The position numbers were made by a program, and so were the translations under genes. A stretch of 12,541 nucleotides of DNA. It comes from Clostridia bacterium (GTDB taxonomy: Bacteria; Bacillota; Clostridia; Oscillospirales; Ruminococcaceae). Location: NCBI GenBank assembly GCA_003246805.1, contig QKDG01000168.1, positions 1-12,541 of the forward strand, in the 5' to 3' direction. Within the stretch, counting starts at the first letter, position 1; each line of letters starts with the position of its first letter. Positions 7,217 to 12,541 of the stretch are shown piece after piece. Below the pieces are notes generated by a model, which saw nothing but the letters and a program-made list of their open reading frames with translations, was not told where the DNA came from and did no database searches.

Positions 7217-8209
7217 TCATTTGCTCCAACCCTTTGGAACATAAAGCTCTTTATATAAATTTATCGCATAGCCGTCTGTCATTCCTGCTATATAATCGCA
7301 GACAGCCTGCTCCTTTGAAAATCTTTCGATTGTTCCCCTATAATATGGGGGTAGCTTATCAGGGCTTTTGTGAAAATACCCATATAGCTTTTCTATTAAA
7401 AGCTTTGCCTTGCCTTCCTCTGCCTTTGCAACAGGGTCTTTATAAACTTTTTCATACATCCATGCGTGCAGTTCATCCTGTGCTTTTTGCACCATGCTAT
7501 CCATTTTTATCTCAAAAGCGCCGTTGTTAATAATTGATGAAACAACTGTTGTAATACGTTCAGACTTTGTTTTGCCAAGAATCTGGATAGGGAAAGCAGG
7601 CAGCTGTTTTTCCTGTATTATTCCTGCTCTTATAGAATCATCAATATCATGATTTATATATGCGATTCTGTCAGCCAGCCGCACTATATAGCCTTCTCTT
7701 GTACAGGCCATCTGATTTGTATGGCAGGCAATGCCGTTTCTTACCTCAAAGGTAAGGTTTAGCCCAGCACCTGAATTTTCAATGTAGTCAATAACCCTGA
7801 CGCTTTGAAGATAGTGCTTGAAGCCATACGGACAAAGCTCGTTTAGAATAGCCTCGCCAGCATGCCCGAAGGGAGTATGCCCCAAATCATGCCCTAATGC
7901 TATCGCCTCTGCCAAATCCTCATTGAGCCTTAAAGCTCGCGCGATGGTTCTCGCAATCTGCGAAACCTCCAAGGTGTGGGTGAGCCTTGTTCTATAATGG
8001 TCGCCTGTCGGATTAAGATACACCTGAGTTTTATGCTTTAATCTCCTGAATGAATTGGAATGAATAATTCTGTCCCTGTCCTTTTGGAATTCTGTTCTGA
8101 TAGGACATTTAGGGGCAGGTATTCTTCTCCCTTTTGTTCGTATAGAAAGCATTGCTTCCTCGCAAAGTGTAGCTATTTCAATTTGCTCTGTTTGCTCTCG
8201 CGGAGTCAA
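7217..8209 (-). CDS. dgt: dGTPase-like HD-domain deoxynucleotide triphosphohydrolase
   Basis: A metal-dependent HD phosphohydrolase of the dGTPase family, expected to cleave dNTPs to nucleoside and triphosphate. With the 8215 numbering, the core motifs are FRRLKHKTQV (56-65), TRLTHTLEVSQIAR (76-89, with metal ligand His80), ALGHDLGHTPFGH (106-118, with the His109-Asp110 pair) and VRLADRIAYINHDIDD (178-193, with Asp182). Length is about 330, typical of the Firmicute type. No ATG is available at the start. TTG codons lie at 8215 and 8209, and AGGAGG (8218-8223) is 8 bases from 8209 but only 2 from 8215. I therefore place the start at 8209, giving MTPREQTEQ, the usual family beginning. It precedes dnaG by 27 bases, a pairing common in Clostridia. 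Substrate range (dGTP or all dNTPs) is not readable. Confidence 0.93.
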   Translation of the reverse strand: MTPREQTEQIEIATLCEEAMLSIRTKGRRIPAPKCPIRTEFQKDRDRIIHSNSFRRLKHKTQVYLNPTGDHYRTRLTHTLEVSQIARTIARALRLNEDLAEAIALGHDLGHTPFGHAGEAILNELCPYGFKHYLQSVRVIDYIENSGAGLNLTFEVRNGIACHTNQMACTREGYIVRLADRIAYINHDIDDSIRAGIIQEKQLPAFPIQILGKTKSERITTVVSSIINNGAFEIKMDSMVQKAQDELHAWMYEKVYKDPVAKAEEGKAKLLIEKLYGYFHKSPDKLPPYYRGTIERFSKEQAVCDYIAGMTDGYAINLYKELYVPKGWSK

Positions 8210-8259
8210 ATCCAACCCCTCCTTTATTTAAAAAAGCAAATAATTATTATTTCATTTAA

Positions 8260-8880
8260 TCATGTGAAATCTGCATAAATCTCCTGCGATTTAATAATTT
8301 TTGCCTGACCACAGGTGATATCAGTAATTTTATCTTCAAGCTCCTTTACAAATTCCGTCCTGACAAGCAAGTTAATTGCAACATTGTCAGTAAACTCGGT
8401 TGAAATAATTTTAACCTCATAATCGGGAAGAATATTATTTAATCTTCCATATAGATTATAATCAATTGACACAAAAAGTTCAATACAATTGCACATCAGC
8501 ATTATTTTTGCCGCATCCACAGCAAGCTTGCAGGAATGTGAATAAGCCCTTACGAGCCCTCCCCCTCCAAGCATTATACCGCCGAAATACCGTGTTACCA
8601 CAACGCAGACATCCGTCAGCCCTTCCTTTTGCAAAACATCAAGCACCGGCACACCAGCAGTACCCTGAGGCTCACCGTCATCAGAATATCTTGTAATATT
8701 ATCATGGCGCAAAATATAGGCATAAACATTGTGGGTTGCCTTCCTGTGCATTGCTTTTATTGAATCAATGAATTTTACAGCTTCTTCATTGGTTTTTACA
8801 GGCGCTATATAACCGATAAACTCAGACTTTTTCTCAATAAAGCCTGCCTCAGCCTTATCAAAAACAGTTTTATAAGCCAT
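8260..8880 (-). CDS. YigZ/IMPACT family protein
   Basis: A 206-residue protein with an N-terminal UPF0029/IMPACT domain. Hallmarks are KKSEFIGYIAPV (17-28), HRKATHNVYAYI (45-56), YSDDGEPQGTAG (65-76) and VTRYFGGIMLGGGGLVRAY (95-113). A C-terminal ferredoxin-like DUF1949-type domain follows (about 135-200). Family length is about 200-215, so it is complete. Eukaryotic IMPACT regulates the kinase GCN2. The bacterial protein has no settled role, with nucleic-acid or ribosome-linked functions proposed. GAGGG lies 4 bases before the ATG. It has its own promoter just after the rpmE terminator, and its stop is about 50 bases before dgt. It may therefore be the first gene of the dgt-dnaG-rpoD transcript, though no promoter or terminator was seen in that gap either way. 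Confidence 0.95.
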   Translation of the reverse strand: MAYKTVFDKAEAGFIEKKSEFIGYIAPVKTNEEAVKFIDSIKAMHRKATHNVYAYILRHDNITRYSDDGEPQGTAGVPVLDVLQKEGLTDVCVVVTRYFGGIMLGGGGLVRAYSHSCKLAVDAAKIMLMCNCIELFVSIDYNLYGRLNNILPDYEVKIISTEFTDNVAINLLVRTEFVKELEDKITDITCGQAKIIKSQEIYADFT

Positions 8881-8919
8881 TTTACCCTCGTTTATTATAA
8901 ACTAAAATAGTATAAATAC

Positions 8920-8948
8920 ATTATATCAGAAAATTGTAAAAAAAGCAA
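8920..8948 (-). promoter_or_regulatory. Promoter of the YigZ gene
   Basis: On the minus strand, TGA plus TATAAT (plus 8920-8928) forms a strong extended -10. The -35 at 17-base spacing is TTGCTT (8943-8948), a poor match that lies in the T tract of the rpmE terminator. The start codon is about 40 bases downstream. Confidence 0.55.
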
Positions 8949-8980
8949 AAAAACTGGAATTAAAATTTAACTCCAGTTTT
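8944..8980 (-). terminator. Rho-independent terminator of rpmE
   Basis: Arms 8950-8964 and 8966-8980 can form up to 15 pairs with a single G-U pair. The innermost pairs open to make the loop. The outer stem is AAAACTGGA/TCCAGTTTT. On the minus strand it is followed by a T run at 8947-8953 and another after GC. It begins 6 bases past the rpmE stop. Confidence 0.85.
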
Positions 8981-8986
8981 CGTTGA

Positions 8987-9190
8987 TTACTTATCAAGAT
9001 TGAAACGCTTTTTAAATCTGTCAACACGTCCGCCTGTATCAATAAGCTTTTGCTTTCCTGTGTAAAAAGGATGACATTTTGAGCAAATTTCAACTTTAAT
9101 ATTCTTTTTTGTTGAGCAGGTTTCAATTACTTCGCCACAAGCACAGGTAATTGTTGTTGCTTCATACTTTGGATGAATACCTTCCTTCAC
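8987..9190 (-). CDS. rpmE: 50S ribosomal protein L31, zinc-binding form
   Basis: A 67-residue large-subunit protein that bridges to the 30S head. It begins KEGIHPKY, the family hallmark, and has CACG (Cys16, Cys18) and CSKCHPFYTG (Cys36, Cys39). These are the four ligands of the zinc-containing C+ type, so this is not the zinc-free paralogue. RVDRFKKRF follows near the end. The start codon is GTG at 9190, with an AGAGGTG site about 8 bases upstream. It has its own promoter, about 90 bases of leader containing a hairpin, and its own terminator, so it is probably monocistronic. The leader suggests control by the protein or by zinc supply, which is inference. Confidence 0.97.
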   Translation of the reverse strand: MKEGIHPKYEATTITCACGEVIETCSTKKNIKVEICSKCHPFYTGKQKLIDTGGRVDRFKKRFNLDK

Positions 9191-9225
9191 TATTAAACAC
9201 CTCTTTCTGAATTAATTATGATATA

Positions 9226-9265
9226 CATAGTAGCCCATCATATTGCCTCAGACAGTAGTACTATG
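9226..9265 (-). promoter_or_regulatory. Stem-loop in the rpmE 5' leader, candidate L31 autoregulatory element
   Basis: Within the predicted leader (about 9280 to 9191), CATAGTA pairs perfectly with TACTATG (9226-9232 with 9259-9265), enclosing a 26-base loop. The stem ends about 23 bases before the ribosome site. L31 leader RNAs have been proposed by comparative genomics in several phyla, including Firmicutes. I cannot confirm by eye that this matches the published consensus. Confidence 0.35.
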
Positions 9266-9286
9266 GAAATTTCATTACGTTTTAAA

Positions 9287-9315
9287 ATTATATCATATAG
9301 TTTTATTTTTTGCAA
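9287..9315 (-). promoter_or_regulatory. Promoter of rpmE
   Basis: On the minus strand, TTGCAA (plus 9310-9315), a 17-base spacer and TATAAT (9287-9292) with TGA before it (extended -10). Transcription would start near 9280, giving a leader of about 90 bases. Confidence 0.7.
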
Positions 9316-9388
9316 GTGTTTTTTCAATAGACATACAAAAAAATTATTTTACTATTACAAAATACTATTCCGTTTTTATTATTAATTG

Positions 9389-9397
9389 TGTTATAAT
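9389..9397 (+). promoter_or_regulatory. Extended -10 promoter of the tautomerase gene
   Basis: TGT followed by perfect TATAAT (9392-9397) lies 30 bases before the ATG at 9428. No convincing -35 is present; TTCCGT at 9368-9373 is the nearest. The AAAAAGGGGGGA ribosome site follows. The stretch 9316-9388 between this and the divergent rpmE promoter shows nothing else. Confidence 0.55.
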
Positions 9398-9427
9398 AGT
9401 ATTATCTAAAAAAAAGGGGGGATAAGT

Positions 9428-9661
9428 ATGCCACATATCATCATTAAAATGCTTGAAGGGCGAAGCGAGCCAGTCAAGGAGCTTTGTGTTGCTAAGGTTG
9501 CTAAGGCTTTGCAGGAAGCAACAGGTGCATCAGACTCGCACATTTCTGTTTCTATCGAGGATTATACTGCACAGGAATGGCAGGAGGTTTTCAAAAACGA
9601 AATTGAGGGGAACCCAAATTTAAGGAAAAAACCAGGTTACAGGCCAGAAGATTTGTTGTAA
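9428..9661 (+). CDS. 4-oxalocrotonate tautomerase-like enzyme
   Basis: A 77-residue tautomerase-superfamily protein. Met1 is followed by Pro, which becomes the catalytic N-terminal proline after Met removal. LEGR supplies Arg11 in mature numbering, the conserved substrate-binding residue. Ungapped alignment to the classical 4-OT sequence puts Ser at position 39 instead of Arg, and Trp at position 50 instead of Phe. About 15 residues (NPNLRKKPGYRPEDLL) extend past the usual 62-residue end. It stands alone with its own promoter and terminator, with no aromatic catabolism genes near, so a degradative 4-OT role is unlikely. Its true substrate is unknown. Confidence 0.88.
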   Translation: MPHIIIKMLEGRSEPVKELCVAKVAKALQEATGASDSHISVSIEDYTAQEWQEVFKNEIEGNPNLRKKPGYRPEDLL

Positions 9662-9673
9662 ACAAAACAAAGC

Positions 9674-9716
9674 AAAGCGTGAGCAGTTTATTCTGCTACA
9701 CTGCTTTTCTTTTTTT
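9674..9716 (+). terminator. Rho-independent terminator of the tautomerase gene
   Basis: AAAGCGTG plus AGCAG (9674-9686) pairs with CTGCT, CAC and GCTTT (9693-9707), with two single-base bulges and a 6-base loop (TTTATT). A seven-T run follows at 9710-9716. It starts 12 bases past the stop codon. Confidence 0.8.
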
Positions 9717-9725
9717 AAAATATAA

Positions 9726-9754
9726 TTGTATCACTATGCATTTTGTGGTAAAAT
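9726..9754 (+). promoter_or_regulatory. Promoter of maf
   Basis: TTGTAT (9726-9731), a 17-base spacer and TAAAAT (9749-9754) preceded by TGG, an extended -10. It lies immediately after the tautomerase terminator and 25 bases before the maf ATG, so maf is an independent transcript. Confidence 0.7.
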
Positions 9755-9778
9755 ATAAAAAAAGAAAAGGAACTTTTT

Positions 9779-10351
9779 ATGGATAATAATATTAATGTTG
9801 TATTAGCATCTTCTTCACCAAGAAGGCATGAGCTTTTAAAAATGCTTTTCTCTGAATTTGAGGTTTGCCCCGCAGATATAAACGAAGAAAATCTGCCTGA
9901 TATCCCTGTATTTGAGGTTGCTGAATTTCTCGCTGCTGAAAAAGCAAAGGCTATCAGCTGCAAAAACGCTCTCGTTATTGCGTGTGATACTGTTGTTATA
10001 AGCGAGGATAAAATACTGGGCAAGCCAAAAAGCACTGAGGATGCCATAGCAATGCTTTCACAGCTTTCGGAGAAAACCCATGTTGTAGTAACAGGTGTTT
10101 GCTTGTGCTATAATGATAAATCAATTTCTTTTTCAGAAAAAACTGAGGTCGAGTTTTATAACTTATCAAAAAAAGATATATTAGCTTATATAGCAACCGG
10201 CGAGCCTTTTGACAAAGCAGGGGCTTATGGCATACAGGGGCTTGGAGCATTTTTTGTAAAAGGCATAAAGGGTGATTATTATAACGTTGTTGGTTTGCCT
10301 GTTGCAAGGCTACGGCAGGAAATATTAAAGCTGATTGGTATTCAATTTTAA
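9779..10351 (+). CDS. maf: Maf-family nucleoside triphosphate pyrophosphatase
   Basis: A 190-residue pyrophosphatase that removes pyrophosphate from non-canonical or selected NTPs, a house-cleaning role once described as septum inhibition. Motifs are VVLASSSPRR (7-16, phosphate binding), CPADINEE (30-37), ACDTVV (68-73, with catalytic Asp70), LGKP (80-83, with Lys82), DKAGAYGIQG (145-154) and GDYYNVVGLP (165-174). The GIQG glutamine and overall pattern fit the dTTP/UTP-type (YhdE-like) group better than the m7GTP type, which is an inference. AAAAGGA lies about 7 bases before the ATG. Its stop codon overlaps that of the convergent YetF-like gene. Confidence 0.95.
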   Translation: MDNNINVVLASSSPRRHELLKMLFSEFEVCPADINEENLPDIPVFEVAEFLAAEKAKAISCKNALVIACDTVVISEDKILGKPKSTEDAIAMLSQLSEKTHVVVTGVCLCYNDKSISFSEKTEVEFYNLSKKDILAYIATGEPFDKAGAYGIQGLGAFFVKGIKGDYYNVVGLPVARLRQEILKLIGIQF

Positions 10352-11058
10352 TCGAAATCATTTGTTTTGTTCAAATGTTCAATGCATTTATAAATGCTCA
10401 GATTGTTATTGATGTCTATCGTTGCAAGCATTATGTGCTTTAAATCGGTATAACCCTGATTTTTAATTTCGTCTTCAAGCCATGGCATATCATTCCCACT
10501 ATGCCTTAAATTTTGCAGCATAACCCTGCCATCTATTATTACATTATAAACAAGCCCGTCTTCCTGTGTTAGAATGTTCATATCATTTCTGTTAACAGCT
10601 TTAAGCTCCGGCTTTTGCATAAAGCTGATTGTTCCGTTGTTTTCCATTATCGCACACTCAACCTCAGAAATATTAAAATAGCCCTGATTTCTTGCGATTG
10701 TCAGTATATCGTTAATGTCAAGCCTTGCTTTAATGAGATTTTTTTTATAAATCACGCCGTTTTCAATCAGCAATAACGATTTACCTGATAATAATCTCCT
10801 CAATTTTATTGATTTTATTGTTAAAAGCGATATTAAATAACCCACCAATGTATATGTTATCATTGCAATAAGCACACCAAGAAAATTCTCTGTCTCATCT
10901 ATTACAGCAAGCTCCGCTGCTATTGAGCCTATGCTTATTCCGTTGACGTAATCAAACATGTTAAGCTGTGATATCTGTTTGTTACCTAATAGCTTTGTCA
11001 ATGAAAAAAGCGCAAGAATTGAAAAAATCGCTGTAAAAAAGGATTTTAGCAAAAACAT
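10348..11058 (-). CDS. YetF/DUF421 family membrane protein
   Basis: A 236-residue protein with three N-terminal membrane segments (about 5-23, 37-54 and 58-82), then a soluble C-terminal domain of about 150 residues. Family marks are LLGNKQISQLNMFDYVNGISIG (about 23-44), SLLLIENGVIYKKNL (94-108), DINDILTIARNQGYFNISEVECAI (about 114-137) and an ENNGTISF strand. The family is known in Bacillus as YetF/YdfS/YkjA-type proteins, some linked to spores and germinant handling, but no enzyme activity is established. GGGGG precedes the ATG by about 5 bases. It diverges from the small gene at 11162 and converges on maf with overlapping stops and no visible terminator. Confidence 0.92.
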   Translation of the reverse strand: MFLLKSFFTAIFSILALFSLTKLLGNKQISQLNMFDYVNGISIGSIAAELAVIDETENFLGVLIAMITYTLVGYLISLLTIKSIKLRRLLSGKSLLLIENGVIYKKNLIKARLDINDILTIARNQGYFNISEVECAIMENNGTISFMQKPELKAVNRNDMNILTQEDGLVYNVIIDGRVMLQNLRHSGNDMPWLEDEIKNQGYTDLKHIMLATIDINNNLSIYKCIEHLNKTNDFD

Positions 11059-11078
11059 TATTATCCCCCTGTTTTTTT

Positions 11079-11127
11079 AAAAATATTGTATGTTCTCATT
11101 AAAAATATTATTCAGAACAATATTTTT
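11079..11127. repeat. Interrupted inverted repeat in the divergent yetF-like / small-gene region
   Basis: AAAAATATTG (11079-11088) and TTCT (11093-11096) are matched by AGAA (11114-11117) and CAATATTTTT (11118-11127). That is 14 complementary pairs with a 4-base interruption in the left arm. It occupies the promoter region of both divergent genes. A -10-like TAAAAT for the rightward genes lies at 11138-11143, and TACAAT for the leftward gene (plus 11085-11090) falls inside the left arm. It could be an operator or simply AT-rich symmetry. Confidence 0.45.
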
Positions 11128-11161
11128 TAAGTTTGCATAAAATAGTATGTGGGGTGATAAA

Positions 11162-11440
11162 ATGGCTAATTGTAATAATTTTTATTCAAACAATATAAAC
11201 GCTAAAAAAAGCAATTCAAATAAATCATGCCCTCTTTTTTCAAACGGCCAAAGCCTTAATATTATTGCCGCCGCTACCGCCAATGTACTTGCTGAACAGT
11301 TTACCGAAAAAGAAATTGCTGTATTAGCCTTATTCTTCTCTACATTGGGTGACGCTTTGGGAACAATTGCAGCTGCAAATGCCTTGCTATGCAATAATGA
11401 ACAAGATGAGCTTTTTTTAGAAGAAACTCTACAACGTTAA
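11162..11440 (+). CDS. Small uncharacterised Ala-rich protein upstream of rsmE
   Basis: A 92-residue protein I do not recognise with certainty. It resembles small Clostridia-specific proteins of an uncharacterised DUF family (possibly DUF6774, from memory and unverified). The first 30 residues are Asn/Ser/Lys-rich with Cys4 and Cys23. Residues about 31-77 form two probable amphipathic or hydrophobic helices, separated by the polar turn EQFTEKE. The second includes LALFFSTLGDALGTIAAANALL. The acidic tail contains EQDELFLEE. The start at 11162 is preferred over ATG 11147 because GGGGTGA (11151-11157) sits just before it. It ends 16 bases before rsmE and is probably co-transcribed. No signal peptide is evident. 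Confidence 0.75.
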   Translation: MANCNNFYSNNINAKKSNSNKSCPLFSNGQSLNIIAAATANVLAEQFTEKEIAVLALFFSTLGDALGTIAAANALLCNNEQDELFLEETLQR

Positions 11441-11456
11441 ACAAAGGATGATTAAA

Positions 11457-12176
11457 ATGCCACGATTTTTTGTGAACTCAATTGAAAATGATGTCGCAAT
11501 TATTACCGGAAATGAAGCTGACCATATTTCTAAATCGCTGAGAATGAAAAAAGGTGATGAGCTCACCCTCTGCGATACAAAAGGTTTTGATTATTCTTGT
11601 GTTATAAATGATATTTCTGACAATATCATTTGCAAGGTAATATCAAAAGAAAAATCAAGAACAGAGCCGGATGTTAAAGTAACTCTCTTTCAGGCTATGC
11701 CAAAGCTGGACAAGCTTGATTACATAATTCAAAAATCAGTTGAGCTTGGTGTTTACAGAATTGTTCCTATTCTTACCAAAAGATGCGTCAGCAGACCTGA
11801 CGAAAAATCAATGAGAAAAAAAGCAGAACGATATTCAAAAATTTCGTTGGAAGCAGCAAAACAATCAGGGCGTGGGATAATCCCTGAGGTTTGTGATTTA
11901 ATTTCTTTTCGTGAGGCTGTAAACAGTATATCAAAGGGCGATTTAGGCATAATATTTTATGAAGGCGGAGGGAAGAATTTATCAGAAATTAACCTGCCAT
12001 CATACAAAAACATCAGTATATTTATCGGCTCAGAGGGCGGATTTGACGAAGATGAGGTTTTTTTTGCCGAAAGCAAAGCAATTGAAAAAACTACCCTCGG
12101 CCCCAGAATATTAAGATGTGAGACTGCTCCTGTCGCTGCTTTATCTATTATTATGAATTTAACAAATAATATGTAA
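11457..12176 (+). CDS. rsmE: 16S rRNA (uracil-1498 N3) methyltransferase RsmE
   Basis: A SPOUT-class methyltransferase of about 239 residues that methylates U1498 of 16S rRNA in the 30S subunit using S-adenosylmethionine. It begins MPRFFV and has a PUA-like N-terminal part (EADHISKSLRMKKGDEL). The catalytic knot domain has VTLFQAMPKLDKLDYIIQKS, ELGVYRIVP, the SAM loop IGSEGGFDEDE (usually GPEGGF) and the family signature LGPRILRCETAPVAAL. ATG codons occur at 11448 and 11457. AAGGA at 11444-11448 overlaps the first and is 8 bases from the second, so 11457 is chosen. It is the second gene after the small Ala-rich protein. Confidence 0.96.
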   Translation: MPRFFVNSIENDVAIITGNEADHISKSLRMKKGDELTLCDTKGFDYSCVINDISDNIICKVISKEKSRTEPDVKVTLFQAMPKLDKLDYIIQKSVELGVYRIVPILTKRCVSRPDEKSMRKKAERYSKISLEAAKQSGRGIIPEVCDLISFREAVNSISKGDLGIIFYEGGGKNLSEINLPSYKNISIFIGSEGGFDEDEVFFAESKAIEKTTLGPRILRCETAPVAALSIIMNLTNNM

Positions 12177-12183
12177 ATAACAA

Positions 12184-12212
12184 TTGAAAAATGAGATTTA
12201 ATGTGTTATAAT
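12184..12212 (+). promoter_or_regulatory. Promoter of the CxC-repeat protein gene
   Basis: TTGAAA (12184-12189), a 17-base spacer and perfect TATAAT (12207-12212) preceded by TGT, an extended -10. It is among the best-scoring promoters in the window by eye. No hairpin terminator is visible between rsmE and this promoter. Confidence 0.72.
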
Positions 12213-12251
12213 TTAGTATAATTTGTACAATCATAAAACGGAGGGAAATAT

Positions 12252-12541
12252 ATGAAAAATAGTACCGGAATTTTTATTGCTGTTTTAGCAGCTGCTGCTG
12301 GTGCTGCTGCTACTGTTTTTGCTTTAAAGAGAAAAAGCGAGCTTGATGATTTTGCTAACAAACATTCAAAAAGCTATGATTTTGATGATTTTGATGAATG
12401 TACTTGTGAAGAAGCTTGTGAGTGTGGCGATGAATGTGCTTGTGAAGATGATTATGAGTTCACGAATGATTCAAGCGAAAGCAGCACTGATAATACAAGC
12501 CCATTTATCGATGATGCAGAAATAGGGCTTGACCTTGTTGA
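12252..12541 (+). CDS. Membrane-anchored acidic protein with three CxC pairs, 3'-truncated by the window
   Basis: Ninety-six codons are visible and the frame is still open at the window end. CGGAGGG (12239-12245) lies 6 bases before the ATG, and a strong promoter is upstream, so the gene is well supported. Residues 6-25 are a hydrophobic Ala-rich segment (GIFIAVLAAAAGAAATVFAL) followed by KRK. This is a likely single membrane anchor, with the basic residues suggesting that the rest faces the cytoplasm. Residues 42-69 are strongly acidic and hold Cys50, 52, 56, 58, 62 and 64, a C-x-C-x3 unit repeated three times. The Cys spacing suggests metal or Fe-S binding, or disulfides if exported. I do not recognise the family. 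The C-terminal part seen is Asp/Ser-rich. Confidence 0.8.
   Translation, partial: MKNSTGIFIAVLAAAAGAAATVFALKRKSELDDFANKHSKSYDFDDFDECTCEEACECGDECACEDDYEFTNDSSESSTDNTSPFIDDAEIGLDLV

Noticed and set aside
8926..9126. Minus-strand open frame overlapping rpmE in another frame
   Set aside because: It is out of frame with the clear L31 gene and reads through the rpmE terminator.
9243..9425. Plus-strand open frame of 60 codons before the tautomerase gene
   Set aside because: It runs through the divergent rpmE and tautomerase promoters, has no ribosome site, and its hydrophobic translation simply reflects AT-rich DNA.
12287..12316. GCT-rich run resembling a slippage-prone microsatellite
   Set aside because: The run is interrupted (GGT, ACT) and is explained as Ala codons of the membrane segment. 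No evidence of phase variation.
12343..12525. Met/Ile/Leu-rich open frame near the right edge
   Set aside because: It is a frame-shifted shadow of the CxC-repeat gene starting at 12252, which has the promoter and ribosome site.

Overview
The window looks like a chromosomal segment from a low-GC Firmicute, most likely a member of the class Clostridia near the Ruminococcaceae/Oscillospirales. I infer this from the gene content and order, strong purine-rich ribosome binding sites, AT-rich intergenic DNA and a Gram-positive-style primary sigma factor of about 365 residues. I cannot fix the genus by reading alone. No rRNA, tRNA, CRISPR array, IS element or phage gene was found.

Layout. (1) Positions 1-3650 hold an accessory-looking module: a minus-strand AraC-family regulator diverging from a plus-strand three-gene ABC exporter operon (ATPase and two ABC-2 type permeases). 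Their promoters appear to share one palindromic -35 sequence. A perfect 15-bp bidirectional terminator (3846-3885) separates this module from the core genes. (2) Positions 3894-9190 are minus strand. Transcribed right to left they are rpmE (L31), a YigZ/IMPACT protein, a dGTPase-like HD phosphohydrolase, DNA primase dnaG, primary sigma factor rpoD, and an Rrf2-family regulator with three cysteines. The dgt-dnaG-rpoD order is the clostridial form of the macromolecular synthesis operon, joining dNTP metabolism, replication priming and housekeeping transcription. The Rrf2 gene at its end is a plausible redox or Fe-S sensor. (3) Positions 9428-10351 are plus strand: a small 4-oxalocrotonate-tautomerase-like enzyme with its own terminator, then a Maf nucleotide pyrophosphatase. 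(4) A YetF/DUF421 membrane protein (minus strand, 10348-11058) converges on maf so tightly that the two stop codons overlap. (5) Positions 11162-12541 are plus strand: a small uncharacterised Ala-rich protein, rsmE (16S rRNA m3U1498 methyltransferase), and the 5' part of a membrane-anchored acidic small protein. That last protein carries three perfectly spaced Cys-x-Cys pairs and runs off the window end.

Several start sites were moved from the longest reading frame by ribosome-binding-site spacing: araC 916, permease 1 2031, dgt 8209 (TTG), rsmE 11457, small protein 11162. rpmE starts with GTG. Most intergenic regions contain a sigma-A promoter candidate with an extended -10 (TGn before the hexamer). 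This fits the RpoD encoded here, which keeps the region 3.0 His and Glu residues that read that element.

Most of the window is ordinary core genome. The least explained items are the partial CxC-repeat protein at the right edge, the Rrf2 gene tied to the primase/sigma operon, the hairpin in the rpmE leader (possible L31 autoregulation), and the shared-palindrome control region of the AraC/ABC module. None of these amounts to a demonstrated new system.
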